Assembly: GCA_029240815.1 (NCBI GenBank)
Contig: JARDZO010000170.1
Coordinates: 1-12,153, forward strand
From: Brevibacillus sp.
GTDB taxonomy: Bacteria; Bacillota; Bacilli; Brevibacillales; Brevibacillaceae
DNA length: 12,153 nt
Direction: 5' to 3'
Shown: positions 1-6,192 of the stretch, one piece after another
Layout: every line of letters starts with the position of its first letter
How positions within the stretch are numbered: the first letter of the stretch is position 1
Made by a program: the position numbers and the translations under genes
Notes under the pieces: generated by a model
Databases searched by the model: none
Told to the model about the DNA's origin: nothing
What the model saw: only the letters and a program-made list of their open reading frames with translations

Positions 1-1
1 G

Positions 2-298
2 GGTAAGGAAGTAGCACTCGTCACCGACGGACGCTTCTCAGGTGCTTCCCGCGGAATCAGCATCGGTCACGTATCCCCTGAAGCCGCAGAAGGCGGTCCG
101 ATCGCTTTTGTACAGGACGGAGACATCATCTCCATCGACCTGGAAGATCGTTCGATCCAACTGCATGTAGATGAAGCAGAACTAGCTCGCCGTGCAGAAG
201 GCTGGAAAGAGTTTGAACCAAAAGTGAAAACCGGTTATCTGGCTCGCTATTCCAAAATGGTTACCAATGCGAGCACAGGCGCTGTTCTGAAATTCTAA
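2..298 (+). CDS. ilvD: Dihydroxy-acid dehydratase, C-terminal part (cut by window start)
   Basis: The frame is open from the window edge and gives the last 98 residues of IlvD, the Fe-S enzyme that dehydrates 2,3-dihydroxy-3-methylvalerate and 2,3-dihydroxyisovalerate in isoleucine and valine synthesis in the cytoplasm. The stretch [20 protein letters not shown] is the conserved C-terminal signature of the IlvD/Edd family, followed by the usual small beta domain ([17 protein letters not shown]) and the family-typical end around [19 protein letters not shown]. The Fe-S cysteines lie upstream, outside the window. The closely related Edd (6-phosphogluconate dehydratase) is longer and ends differently, so IlvD is the better call. 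A terminator follows at 328-358, so the gene ends its transcript here. Confidence 0.95.
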   Translation, partial: GKEVALVTDGRFSGASRGISIGHVSPEAAEGGPIAFVQDGDIISIDLEDRSIQLHVDEAELARRAEGWKEFEPKVKTGYLARYSKMVTNASTGAVLKF

Positions 299-327
299 AA
301 GTTCCTCCTGATCACACAGGAAATGAC

Positions 328-358
328 AAACCCCCTTACTCTCCTCGTAAGGGGGTTT
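328..358. terminator. Bidirectional intrinsic terminator between ilvD and the FAH-family gene
   Basis: A perfect 12-bp stem (328-339 with 347-358, AAACCCCCTTAC against GTAAGGGGGTTT) closes a 7-base loop. The + side ends in TTTT and the minus side in TTTGTCATTT. It lies 30 bases after the ilvD stop and 10 bases after the stop of the minus-strand gene ending at 369, so it can end both convergent transcripts. Confidence 0.85.
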
Positions 359-368
359 TGCTGATCCA

Positions 369-1280
369 CTATTCGATGGTATTCTCCAAAATACCGAGCC
401 CGGTGATTTCGAGCTGCACATTGTCTCCCGGCTCCAGCCAGCGATGCACGTCAGGCCCCAATTCGAGCAAGCAACCCGTTCCTACCGTACCTGAGCCAAT
501 TACATCACCTGGATACAGCGTCACTCCATCTGACGCTCGCTCGATCATCTGCCCAAAGGTGTAATAGATGTCTTTGAAATTGCCGCGGGAGAGTTCTTTC
601 CCATTCACTCTGGCGACCATCTCCAGATCAAACCGATCTCCTGTCCGATACGGCTCTAGTTCGTCTTTTGTCACGAGGTACGGACCAATCGAAGTCGCAA
701 AGTCTTTGCCTTTTGCCGGACCGAGACCGATTTTGGATTCTTTCATCTGCAAGTCACGTGCGGACCAATCGTTTAAAATGGTGTAGCCAAAAATGTATTC
801 ATCAGCGTCTTGAGCTCGAATATTTTTGCCTTCTTTGCCGATGACGCACGCGATCTCCAGCTCGTAATCCAACCATTCGCAGCTGGCTGGTCTGGCAATC
901 TTGGCGCCTGTGCCCTGGATCACTTGATGGTTGGTAAAATAAAAAGCGGGAATTTCATACCAGGCTTGTGCCATTTGTTGTCCAAGTCGTTTAGCCGCAT
1001 TGAGTATGTGCAGCTCAAACGCCATGAAGTCTCGCACACTGCGCGGGTTCGGCAAGGGAGACAGCAGCTTTACTTCCTCTAAAGAATAGGACGTCGTATG
1101 CACCTTTTGAGCGAGCTTCTGAGCCAATGGCAAATACTGCTCCTGCTGAGCCAAAAAGTCGAGCATATTCGCTGGCAGCTCTCCCTGACTCGCTGCATTC
1201 ATATCCACGACGCCCTGCTGAGTCACCCAGCCCGTGCGAACCTCTCCCCCAGCGACTGCAACTGTTACAAATCTCATCAT
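369..1280 (-). CDS. Fumarylacetoacetate hydrolase (FAH) family protein
   Basis: This 303-residue protein has a short N-terminal domain (about 1-75) and a FAH catalytic domain (about 80-300). The domain carries the expected metal ligands: Asp84 in RDFMAFELH, Glu140 and Glu142 in DYELE, and Asp171 in NDWSARD. His91 sits seven residues after Asp84, the same spacing as the metal Asp and catalytic His of animal fumarylacetoacetase (from memory of that family). FAH-family enzymes hydrolyse or decarboxylate beta-diketo or 2-oxo acids in the cytoplasm with Mg or Ca. Candidate activities are fumarylacetoacetate or acylpyruvate hydrolysis; the exact substrate cannot be read. The start is ATG-ATG with AGGGGGAGA at 1283-1291 just upstream. 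It is the last gene of the minus-strand unit, 36 bases after the cyclase gene and just before the terminator at 328-358. Confidence 0.9.
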   Translation of the reverse strand: MMRFVTVAVAGGEVRTGWVTQQGVVDMNAASQGELPANMLDFLAQQEQYLPLAQKLAQKVHTTSYSLEEVKLLSPLPNPRSVRDFMAFELHILNAAKRLGQQMAQAWYEIPAFYFTNHQVIQGTGAKIARPASCEWLDYELEIACVIGKEGKNIRAQDADEYIFGYTILNDWSARDLQMKESKIGLGPAKGKDFATSIGPYLVTKDELEPYRTGDRFDLEMVARVNGKELSRGNFKDIYYTFGQMIERASDGVTLYPGDVIGSGTVGTGCLLELGPDVHRWLEPGDNVQLEITGLGILENTIE

Positions 1281-1316
1281 GTCTCCCCCTTTTCTTCATG
1301 GTTCCTTGCGGCAAAA

Positions 1317-2090
1317 TTATTCTTCGATGATAGCGACAGGGCGAGCCCACCCGCCACTCGCCCCCTTGATCTTGATCGGAAAGACGGCAACGGTAAAACC
1401 ATGCGGCTTTGGTAGTTGATCCAGATTTGCCAATTTTTCAATCTGGCAATATTCCTTCTCTTTGCCGACGTAGTGAGCAGCCCAGAGCACCCCTTCACGC
1501 GGATTTTTCTTGTAGTCGGCCGCCTGAATGGAAAACGGGATATCCCAGCCCCATCCGTCCGTGCCCATCACCTTGATGCCTTGGGCGATGAGCCAGTGCG
1601 TTGCCTCCGCGGACACCCCAGCATGTGACTGGTAGTAGTTGTCCTCGTAGAATCGTTTATCCGCATCCGAGCGAACCAGGACGATGTCGTACGGCTTTAG
1701 CGTGTACTCGATCTCTTCTAGCTTTTGTTTCACATCACTCACCGTAATTTCATAGCCGGATGGCTTGTCGCTAAAGTCTAGCAGCACACCATCTCCATAG
1801 AACCACTCCAACGGCAGCTGATCGATCGTTTTGGACGGTTTTCCTTCTGACGTCGGCCAATAGTGCCAGGGAGCATCCACATGCGTTCCTGTATGAGTCG
1901 TCAGTGTAATGGTTTCATTCGCCCATGCTTTGCTCTCGGGAAAATCAGTCGGTTGCAGCCCGAACAGCTGAGCCGCATGTACAGCTCCGCTCTCGTGGTC
2001 GCTGTAACGAATGTCCGGTGGTGACGGCTCCTTTGCCACAGGATCCATTAGTACACTCAGGTCAATAATACGTCTCGTTTTTCTAGTCAT
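1317..2090 (-). CDS. Cyclase-family (KynB/isatin-hydrolase-like) metal-dependent hydrolase
   Basis: This 257-residue protein belongs to the cyclase family (Pfam Cyclase), which includes bacterial N-formylkynurenine formamidase KynB and isatin hydrolase. Residues 66-76 read HTGTHVDAPWH, the family HxGTHxDxPxH metal-binding motif, normally for Zn or Mn. RIIDLSV at 7-13 is the usual first strand, and HAGVSAEATHW at 156-166 matches the second conserved region. These enzymes hydrolyse an amide or cyclic amide bond. The ATG at 2088-2090 is preferred because GAGGAGGA (2098-2105) sits 7 bases upstream. A start 15 codons earlier would place this ribosome site inside the gene and encode a lysine/glutamate-rich tail with no support. 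It follows the MFS gene by 22 bases and precedes the FAH gene by 36, so the three are surely co-transcribed. The substrate is unknown. Confidence 0.9.
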   Translation of the reverse strand: MTRKTRRIIDLSVLMDPVAKEPSPPDIRYSDHESGAVHAAQLFGLQPTDFPESKAWANETITLTTHTGTHVDAPWHYWPTSEGKPSKTIDQLPLEWFYGDGVLLDFSDKPSGYEITVSDVKQKLEEIEYTLKPYDIVLVRSDADKRFYEDNYYQSHAGVSAEATHWLIAQGIKVMGTDGWGWDIPFSIQAADYKKNPREGVLWAAHYVGKEKEYCQIEKLANLDQLPKPHGFTVAVFPIKIKGASGGWARPVAIIEE

Positions 2091-2112
2091 CTTCTTCTCC
2101 TCCTCTTTGTGC

Positions 2113-3378
2113 TTATACGGTCGCTTCGCTCTCATAGGTAGTCGTCTCTCTTGATGTGGTTGTCTCAGGCAAAAACAGCGTGATCACAGCTCCAATAATC
2201 AATGTGATGGCGCAAAGGGCGAACCCAGTTCCAAGACTGTACTGGGTCGCGATATGCCCGAGTAAAAATGGAGCAAAAGCGGACAGACCACGTCCGACAT
2301 TGAAGCAAAAGCCAGCCCCCATACTGCGTAAATGCGTCGGATACAGCTCAGAGAAGTACGCTCCAAATACACCCGCTTGCGAGAAAAACAGGAATAACAA
2401 GGGACCCATCCAGAACAAGACAGTCACGTTTTCTGTGAATACATAGAGCGGAATCATGATTGCAGCACCGAAGAAGGAAAGAATGCAGATCTTTTTCCGG
2501 CCGATTTTGTCAGCGACATAGCCAAACAGCTGATACCCGATAAACATGCCGACGTTGATCACGATCAGGAACATACCCATCATGTCTACAGACAATCCCC
2601 GTTCCTTGGTTAAATACGTCGGCAGCCACGTATTTATTCCCCAGTAGGCTGTCAGTGTGCAGCACGAAACGAGAGTCGCCAAGATCGTTCGCTTTGCTAG
2701 TCCCCCACTGAACAGTTCTTTGACCGACACCTTGGCGGGGCGATTCAGTTCTCGTTCGCGCTTGCTTTTATTTTCTTGCCAGGCTTTTGATTCGGGAACA
2801 AAGTAGTAGATATAAATCATGGCCAAAAGACTCGCCAGCCCGCAAGCAAACAACGCTCTCCAACCGTACCGGGGTAAAATGACAGCTGCCAGCAACGCAG
2901 CCAGACCGTATCCGACCGGCCACGCACTTAAAACAAACGAAGTCGCTCGCGCCCGATGCTTTGCAGACCACGTCTCGCTCACATACGCGGAAGCGATTCC
3001 CCACACTCCACCGAGCCCCAGACCTGCGAGGAAACGCAGCACCATAAACTGCTCCCACGTCTGAGATACCGCTATCGCGACCGTAAAGAGCCCAAAGATG
3101 CCAAGACTCACCAGCAATGCCCTTCTTCTGCCGTAGTTATCGGAAAACCATCCAAGAACGACACTGCTCAGCCCCACCCCGATCAAGGTAGAGGTACCCA
3201 ACAATCCTGCATCACCGAGCGACATGTTCCATTCCTTGATAATGACGGGCAACGCCAAAGCCAGAAACATAAAGTCCATCGCATCCAGCGTGTAGCTAAA
3301 AAACGAACCAAACAGAGTATGCCATTTGACAGCATTTTTGCCTGACCGGGTGCCTTCTTTTGAAACGTGGTCGGACAT
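2113..3378 (-). CDS. MFS transporter, possibly aromatic-acid/proton symporter type
   Basis: This 421-residue protein has about twelve hydrophobic segments in two halves separated by a charged loop near residues 195-225 (SKAWQENKSKRERELNR). The MFS motif A appears after TM2 (GWFSDNYGRRR, 76-86) and again in the second half (GYVADKIGRKK). The TM4 signature RFLAGLGLGGVWG is at 115-127. TM1 has LDAMDF with acidic residues at 32 and 35, like the DGFD-type TM1 of the AAHS aromatic-acid symporters and the metabolite/H+ symporters. That subfamily call is inference. It would import the compound processed by the two downstream enzymes. The start ATG has AAGGAGGG at 3385-3392. The gene lies 74 bases after the regulator gene, and the gap contains a cre-like site (3392-3406) and an inverted repeat (3417-3441). 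Confidence 0.9.
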   Translation of the reverse strand: MSDHVSKEGTRSGKNAVKWHTLFGSFFSYTLDAMDFMFLALALPVIIKEWNMSLGDAGLLGTSTLIGVGLSSVVLGWFSDNYGRRRALLVSLGIFGLFTVAIAVSQTWEQFMVLRFLAGLGLGGVWGIASAYVSETWSAKHRARATSFVLSAWPVGYGLAALLAAVILPRYGWRALFACGLASLLAMIYIYYFVPESKAWQENKSKRERELNRPAKVSVKELFSGGLAKRTILATLVSCCTLTAYWGINTWLPTYLTKERGLSVDMMGMFLIVINVGMFIGYQLFGYVADKIGRKKICILSFFGAAIMIPLYVFTENVTVLFWMGPLLFLFFSQAGVFGAYFSELYPTHLRSMGAGFCFNVGRGLSAFAPFLLGHIATQYSLGTGFALCAITLIIGAVITLFLPETTTSRETTTYESEATV

Positions 3379-3391
3379 GCCATTCCCTCCT

Positions 3392-3406
3392 TGTAATCGC
3401 TTTCAT
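3392..3406 (-). promoter_or_regulatory. Candidate CcpA cre site before the MFS gene
   Basis: On the minus strand the 15 bases read ATGAAAGCGATTACA. This fits every fixed position of the Bacillus cre consensus WTGNAANCGNWNNCW. It lies at the ribosome binding site of the MFS gene and overlaps its first base, so bound CcpA would act as a block to transcription coming from the regulator promoter or from a promoter in the gap. CcpA action is inferred from the motif only. Confidence 0.6.
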
Positions 3407-3416
3407 TTGTGCGCAC

Positions 3417-3441
3417 CCATTCACCCGCAATCGATGAATGG
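3417..3441. repeat. Inverted repeat CCATTCA-N11-TGAATGG in the regulator-MFS gap
   Basis: A perfect 7-bp inverted repeat with an 11-base spacer sits just downstream of the regulator stop codon and 10 bases from the cre-like site. It could be an operator or an RNA hairpin. There is no T run, so it is not a classic terminator. Its sequence is unrelated to the 7-4-7 repeat in the regulator promoter. Confidence 0.5.
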
Positions 3442-3452
3442 ACACCCTGCTG

Positions 3453-4256
3453 TCAGAAGTCATTGATGAGGCCATCCAGTCCTGAACCGTAGCGTTGTGT
3501 CATCACCTCCTCAAAGTCCTCAACAATCCGGTTGACGTAGATGTCATGGCGTATGTAGTTCAAGGTTGTCTTGATCGTCACGGGATGTCTGGATACGACT
3601 GCATGGGGGCGTTCAGCCGATGATTGGAAAATGATTGTTTTTTCTTTGTCCAGCACCAGATTGAGTTCTCCTGCGTGACGAGCACGGATCAGATCGGCAT
3701 GATGATGATTGAAATTGCGCCAAGGCACGTGTGCCGCTTGATCAAAGGTCAGAGTGACGATCGTAACACCCCGTTGATGCGCATCCATGAGTGCTTCATA
3801 AAGATACTCGAACTCTTGGCTCCACAAGCTCATGATGATGTCAGTCTTTGACTCCGCCACTGCCGAGCGCACTGCCTCCATGACCGCAGCGTACCCGTTT
3901 ATGACGAAGAGCTCTGTCCAGTTGGTGTCGCTCATCGCTGATATTTCGGTGAGGGCGTTTTGCAAGAAGTCTACATTTCCCAAAAACGCTTTTTTGGTGC
4001 GCGAAAGCAGATCGTCGTAGGGCAGCGGGCTGTAACGCATCTGATTGCCTTTGTCGCCTCCTGCCACTGCGAACACGACTTCCCGCTCCTGCATCTTGCG
4101 CAAGGTCTCATATACCTTTGGTGTCGGTACACCAGATTGGACAGCGATCGTATTGCCATTAGAAGGATGGGAACGGAGGAGAGAGAGATAAATCCTGGCC
4201 TCGTATTCGGTAAAACCGAGGTCTTTTAGGCCTTCAACCGTTTGTTGAATTTTCAA
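3453..4256 (-). CDS. TrmB-family transcriptional regulator
   Basis: This protein of about 267 residues has an N-terminal winged helix (roughly 5-80: LGFTEYEARIYLSLL, then SGVPTPKVYETLRKMQE as recognition region), a short helix near 82-107, and a C-terminal domain (about 110-265) resembling the PLD-fold effector domain of TrmB proteins. The family is best known from archaeal sugar regulators, but bacterial members occur in catabolic loci. A GTG at 4263-4265 extends the frame by three codons. I prefer the TTG at 4254-4256 because GAGGTG (4263-4268) then sits 6 bases upstream, whereas the GTG would lie inside that ribosome site. The predicted transcript also starts only about a dozen bases upstream. 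It is the first gene of the unit and probably controls it, and itself through the inverted repeat at 4279-4296. It is not the tRNA methyltransferase gene trmB. Confidence 0.85.
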   Translation of the reverse strand: MKIQQTVEGLKDLGFTEYEARIYLSLLRSHPSNGNTIAVQSGVPTPKVYETLRKMQEREVVFAVAGGDKGNQMRYSPLPYDDLLSRTKKAFLGNVDFLQNALTEISAMSDTNWTELFVINGYAAVMEAVRSAVAESKTDIIMSLWSQEFEYLYEALMDAHQRGVTIVTLTFDQAAHVPWRNFNHHHADLIRARHAGELNLVLDKEKTIIFQSSAERPHAVVSRHPVTIKTTLNYIRHDIYVNRIVEDFEEVMTQRYGSGLDGLINDF

Positions 4257-4275
4257 AATATTCACCTCGTAAAAT

Positions 4276-4305
4276 ACTATACTACCTAAGTAGTATGATC
4301 GTCAA
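4276..4305 (-). promoter_or_regulatory. Sigma-A-type promoter of the regulator unit
   Basis: On the minus strand TTGACG (4300-4305) is followed after 18 bases by TATAGT (4276-4281). This gives a predicted transcript start about 12 bases before the TTG start codon. It is the only convincing promoter seen upstream of the four-gene unit. Confidence 0.55.
4279..4296. promoter_or_regulatory. Candidate operator (ATACTAC-N4-GTAGTAT) inside the regulator promoter
   Basis: A perfect 7-bp inverted repeat with a 4-base spacer occupies the -35/-10 spacer and overlaps the first half of the -10. That placement fits an autorepressor operator. The outer TACT...AGTA halves resemble the palindromic sites reported for some TrmB-family proteins, but the match is loose. 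The role is inference from symmetry and position. Confidence 0.5.
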
Positions 4306-4317
4306 TTGTTCTTGCAT

Positions 4318-4364
4318 AAAAAAAGGAAGCCCCCTCGTCTTTTTTTGGACTTTTGGGAACTCCC
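4318..4364 (-). terminator. Intrinsic terminator of the NlpC/P60 gene
   Basis: On the minus strand GGGAGTTCCC (4355-4364) can pair over 10 bp, three of them G-U, with GGGGGCTTCC (4325-4334). Seven T residues follow directly. The loop is 20 bases and holds a further GTC/GAC pairing. It lies about 100 bases after the NlpC/P60 stop and next to the regulator promoter, separating the two transcripts. Confidence 0.5.
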
Positions 4365-4468
4365 TCGCTATTATGAATTTCGTTAAGACTAACAGAATTT
4401 GTATTCTCTCATTTCGAAACAAATTCGATGGTGAAACGTATTAGTAAGTAGAGAGCCAGACGATTTAG

Positions 4469-4969
4469 TTACAGTACGCGTCGTGCGGAGACAAAGCGTT
4501 TTTCCCAAGACGTCCCTTTGAATGTGGAGTATGTTACCCCTGGTTTGCCATAGGTATGCAGAAGCTTATTGTTGCCCGCATAGATTGCCACATGCGTAAT
4601 ACGTTTGTTCGTCGTGGTGGTGCTCGCTTTAAAGAAAATCAAATCGCCCTTTTTCAGGTTGCTCTTGGATACACTGAAACCTTTTTTCGCTTGATCGCGG
4701 GATGTACGCGGCAGTGATTTGCCAACCGCTACTTTAAATACTCGCTGTGTGAAGGAAGAGCAGTCAAATACTCTTGTGGTGCTGCTGCTCGCTCCAAATT
4801 TATAAGGTGTGCCTAAGTATTTCCTCCCGGTGTTAATGACTTTGTCAGCTTTGGATTGAGACCAAGCTGCATGAGCCACATTCTGATCTCCTGGAAGTGG
4901 AGCTACGATGGCAGTGAATCCCAAAGTTAATCCCATCAAAACCCCGATTAATCCCTTATGTAATTTCAT
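4469..4969 (-). CDS. Secreted NlpC/P60-family cell-wall endopeptidase
   Basis: This 166-residue protein is a single small NlpC/P60 domain behind a signal peptide. Residues 1-35 hold a basic start (MKLHKGL), a hydrophobic core and a likely cleavage site AHA-A. The catalytic Cys is in FDCSSFTQRVF (Cys70), the His in THVAIYAG (His126), and the third polar residue is probably His138 in LLHTYG. Such enzymes cut gamma-D-glutamyl-diamino acid links in peptidoglycan. There is no LysM or SH3b wall-binding domain, so it must be free or held by charge; the mature part is very basic. The ATG at 4967-4969 is preferred because GGGAGG lies 9 bases upstream. The ATG at 4976-4978 directly abuts that ribosome site. 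It stands alone, with its own terminator at 4318-4364. Confidence 0.9.
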   Translation of the reverse strand: MKLHKGLIGVLMGLTLGFTAIVAPLPGDQNVAHAAWSQSKADKVINTGRKYLGTPYKFGASSSTTRVFDCSSFTQRVFKVAVGKSLPRTSRDQAKKGFSVSKSNLKKGDLIFFKASTTTTNKRITHVAIYAGNNKLLHTYGKPGVTYSTFKGTSWEKRFVSARRVL

Positions 4970-4978
4970 GCTGTTCAT

Positions 4979-5429
4979 CCTCCCTTTTGTTTGTGCAGCA
5001 ATGTTCTAAATATTGCTTCACATTCCGATACGCATAAAAGCTTCTACGAAACCGTAATCGCTTCTCTCAAAAATGACTCCGACAAGAAGCTATTTTTATG
5101 CAAAGTTTGGCTGACCTCTCACTTGTTCTCTACTTTACCATTGGTCTGGATTCTATTAAATTCCCAAATTATTACCAATCCTCGTAACCACTTCTGGATA
5201 ACTTTTCCCCTTGACGCCTTCACGCCTGATTTTACAAGCATTCCTCAAATTTTCAGTTAATTTTATTACCAAGATGTTCCTCACAAATCCCCCAAATTTA
5301 TCCACACCTTTTTTCATCACATCCGCATAACACGTGACTTATGTCCTAGTTTCACTTACAAAAAGTCCCTATTGCTCGCGCAAATTCTCTCTTCAGACTC
5401 GAATCTCGCTACTCTAGCTTTCTACGTGC
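4979..5429. other. Intergenic stretch with no secure gene
   Basis: About 450 bases between the NlpC/P60 gene and the trmB promoter. The + strand is rich in pyrimidines throughout, so the minus strand is purine-rich. No RNA gene, strong hairpin or convincing promoter was found. A 54-codon minus-strand frame (5156-5317) is reported separately as doubtful. A short inverted repeat AGCAAT-N9-ATTGCT lies at 4997-5017, just before the NlpC/P60 ribosome site. Confidence 0.6.
5156..5317 (-). CDS. Doubtful small ORF, 53 residues
   Basis: An ATG-initiated frame encodes a basic 53-residue peptide beginning MKKGVDKFGGFVRNILVIKL and ending NNLGI. It has no family I recognise, no clear hydrophobic segment and only a weak ribosome site (GGATGTG touching the start). 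The purine-rich strand makes chance frames likelier here. It is listed only because it is the longest ATG frame in an otherwise empty stretch and runs in the same direction as the NlpC/P60 gene. Confidence 0.15.
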   Translation of the reverse strand: MKKGVDKFGGFVRNILVIKLTENLRNACKIRREGVKGKSYPEVVTRIGNNLGI

Positions 5430-5458
5430 TTGCAACCTAGTGAGAGTCATCGTAAAGT
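5430..5458 (+). promoter_or_regulatory. Candidate promoter of trmB
   Basis: TTGCAA (5430-5435), a 17-base spacer and TAAAGT (5453-5458) precede the strong ribosome site AAAGGAGG (5475-5482), which is 5 bases from the trmB ATG. Each box matches the sigma-A consensus at four of six positions, so support is moderate. Confidence 0.4.
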
Positions 5459-5487
5459 AAATAGGAGTTCGTTTAAAGGAGGCACAT

Positions 5488-6132
5488 ATGCGACTGCGCA
5501 ACATACCAGGTGCCGAATCGGCCCTGCGAGAATATCCGACGTTCGTGGACAACCCTTTATCCTTCAAAGGAAAATGGAGAGAACGGTTCGGAAATGACAA
5601 CCCCATCCACGTCGAGATTGGCTGTGGAAAAGGACGCTTCATTAATACACTGGCGGAGCGTCATCCTGATGTGAACTTCATCGCGGTGGAGCTGAAAGCA
5701 GAGGTCGTTCTGCGTGCCGTTCAACGTACCGAGTACCGTGAGATTCCCAATCTGGCGTTTGTCCAGTTCAATGCGGCTGTTTTGACGGACCTGTTCGCCG
5801 ATCATGAAATCTCTCGCCTGTTCCTCAACTTCAGCGATCCTTGGCCGAAGTCCCGTCACGCCAAACGCCGTCTGACCTACGCCAGCTTTTTGAATACGTA
5901 TCGTCAAGTGCTGAAGTCCGATGGAGAGATTCATATGAAGACAGACAATGAAAAGCTTTTCGAGTTTTCGCTCAACCAGTTTGCCAGCGAACGGTTCCAG
6001 ATGCATAACATCACGTTCGACCTGCATCAATCCAAGCTCGCTGCTGACAACGTAATGACCGAATACGAAGAGCGCTTTTCTTCTCGCGGACAGCGAATCT
6101 ATCGGGTAGAAGCTCACTGCAGCTTTACCTGA
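5488..6132 (+). CDS. trmB: tRNA (guanine-N7-)-methyltransferase
   Basis: This 214-residue protein is the full usual length for bacterial TrmB, which uses S-adenosylmethionine to methylate N7 of G46 in the tRNA variable loop. The SAM-binding motif I is EIGCGKGRF (43-51), with the acidic residue of motif II in FIAVELK (64-70). The catalytic/tRNA-binding signature NFSDPWPKSRHAKRRL is at 114-129, with the key Asp117. The C-terminal TEYEERF at 191-197 is the conserved SAM and guanine contact region. The start is fixed by AAAGGAGG 5 bases upstream. It stands alone with its own promoter and a terminator shared with the opposing response-regulator gene. Confidence 0.97.
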   Translation: MRLRNIPGAESALREYPTFVDNPLSFKGKWRERFGNDNPIHVEIGCGKGRFINTLAERHPDVNFIAVELKAEVVLRAVQRTEYREIPNLAFVQFNAAVLTDLFADHEISRLFLNFSDPWPKSRHAKRRLTYASFLNTYRQVLKSDGEIHMKTDNEKLFEFSLNQFASERFQMHNITFDLHQSKLAADNVMTEYEERFSSRGQRIYRVEAHCSFT

Positions 6133-6141
6133 GCCTACGAA

Positions 6142-6175
6142 AAAGGAAGCCCGGCCTAGTCGCTGGACTTCCTTT
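6142..6175. terminator. Bidirectional terminator between trmB and the response regulator
   Basis: AAAGGAAG (6142-6149) pairs with CTTCCTTT (6168-6175). After one C/A mismatch the stem continues for five more pairs (CCGGC with GCTGG, one of them G-U) around a short loop. T-rich sequence follows on both sides, better on the minus strand. It lies between two convergent genes whose stops are at 6132 and 6193. Confidence 0.75.
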
Positions 6176-6192
6176 CTTCTATAGCAATGTCG

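Noticed and set aside
2956..3345. 129-codon + strand frame inside the MFS gene
   Set aside because: It is antisense to a clear MFS protein and has no domain signal.
5038..5070. cre-like sequence around CGTAATCGCTT upstream of the NlpC/P60 gene
   Set aside because: It lacks the conserved TG at the start of the motif and has no matching arrangement with a promoter.
4991..5260. 89-codon + strand frame beginning with TTG
   Set aside because: It has no ribosome site, no recognisable family and atypical composition, and it begins in the leader of the minus-strand NlpC/P60 gene.
5557..6117. 186-codon minus-strand frame opposite trmB
   Set aside because: trmB on the + strand has every family motif; the opposite frame is a shadow without a start signal.
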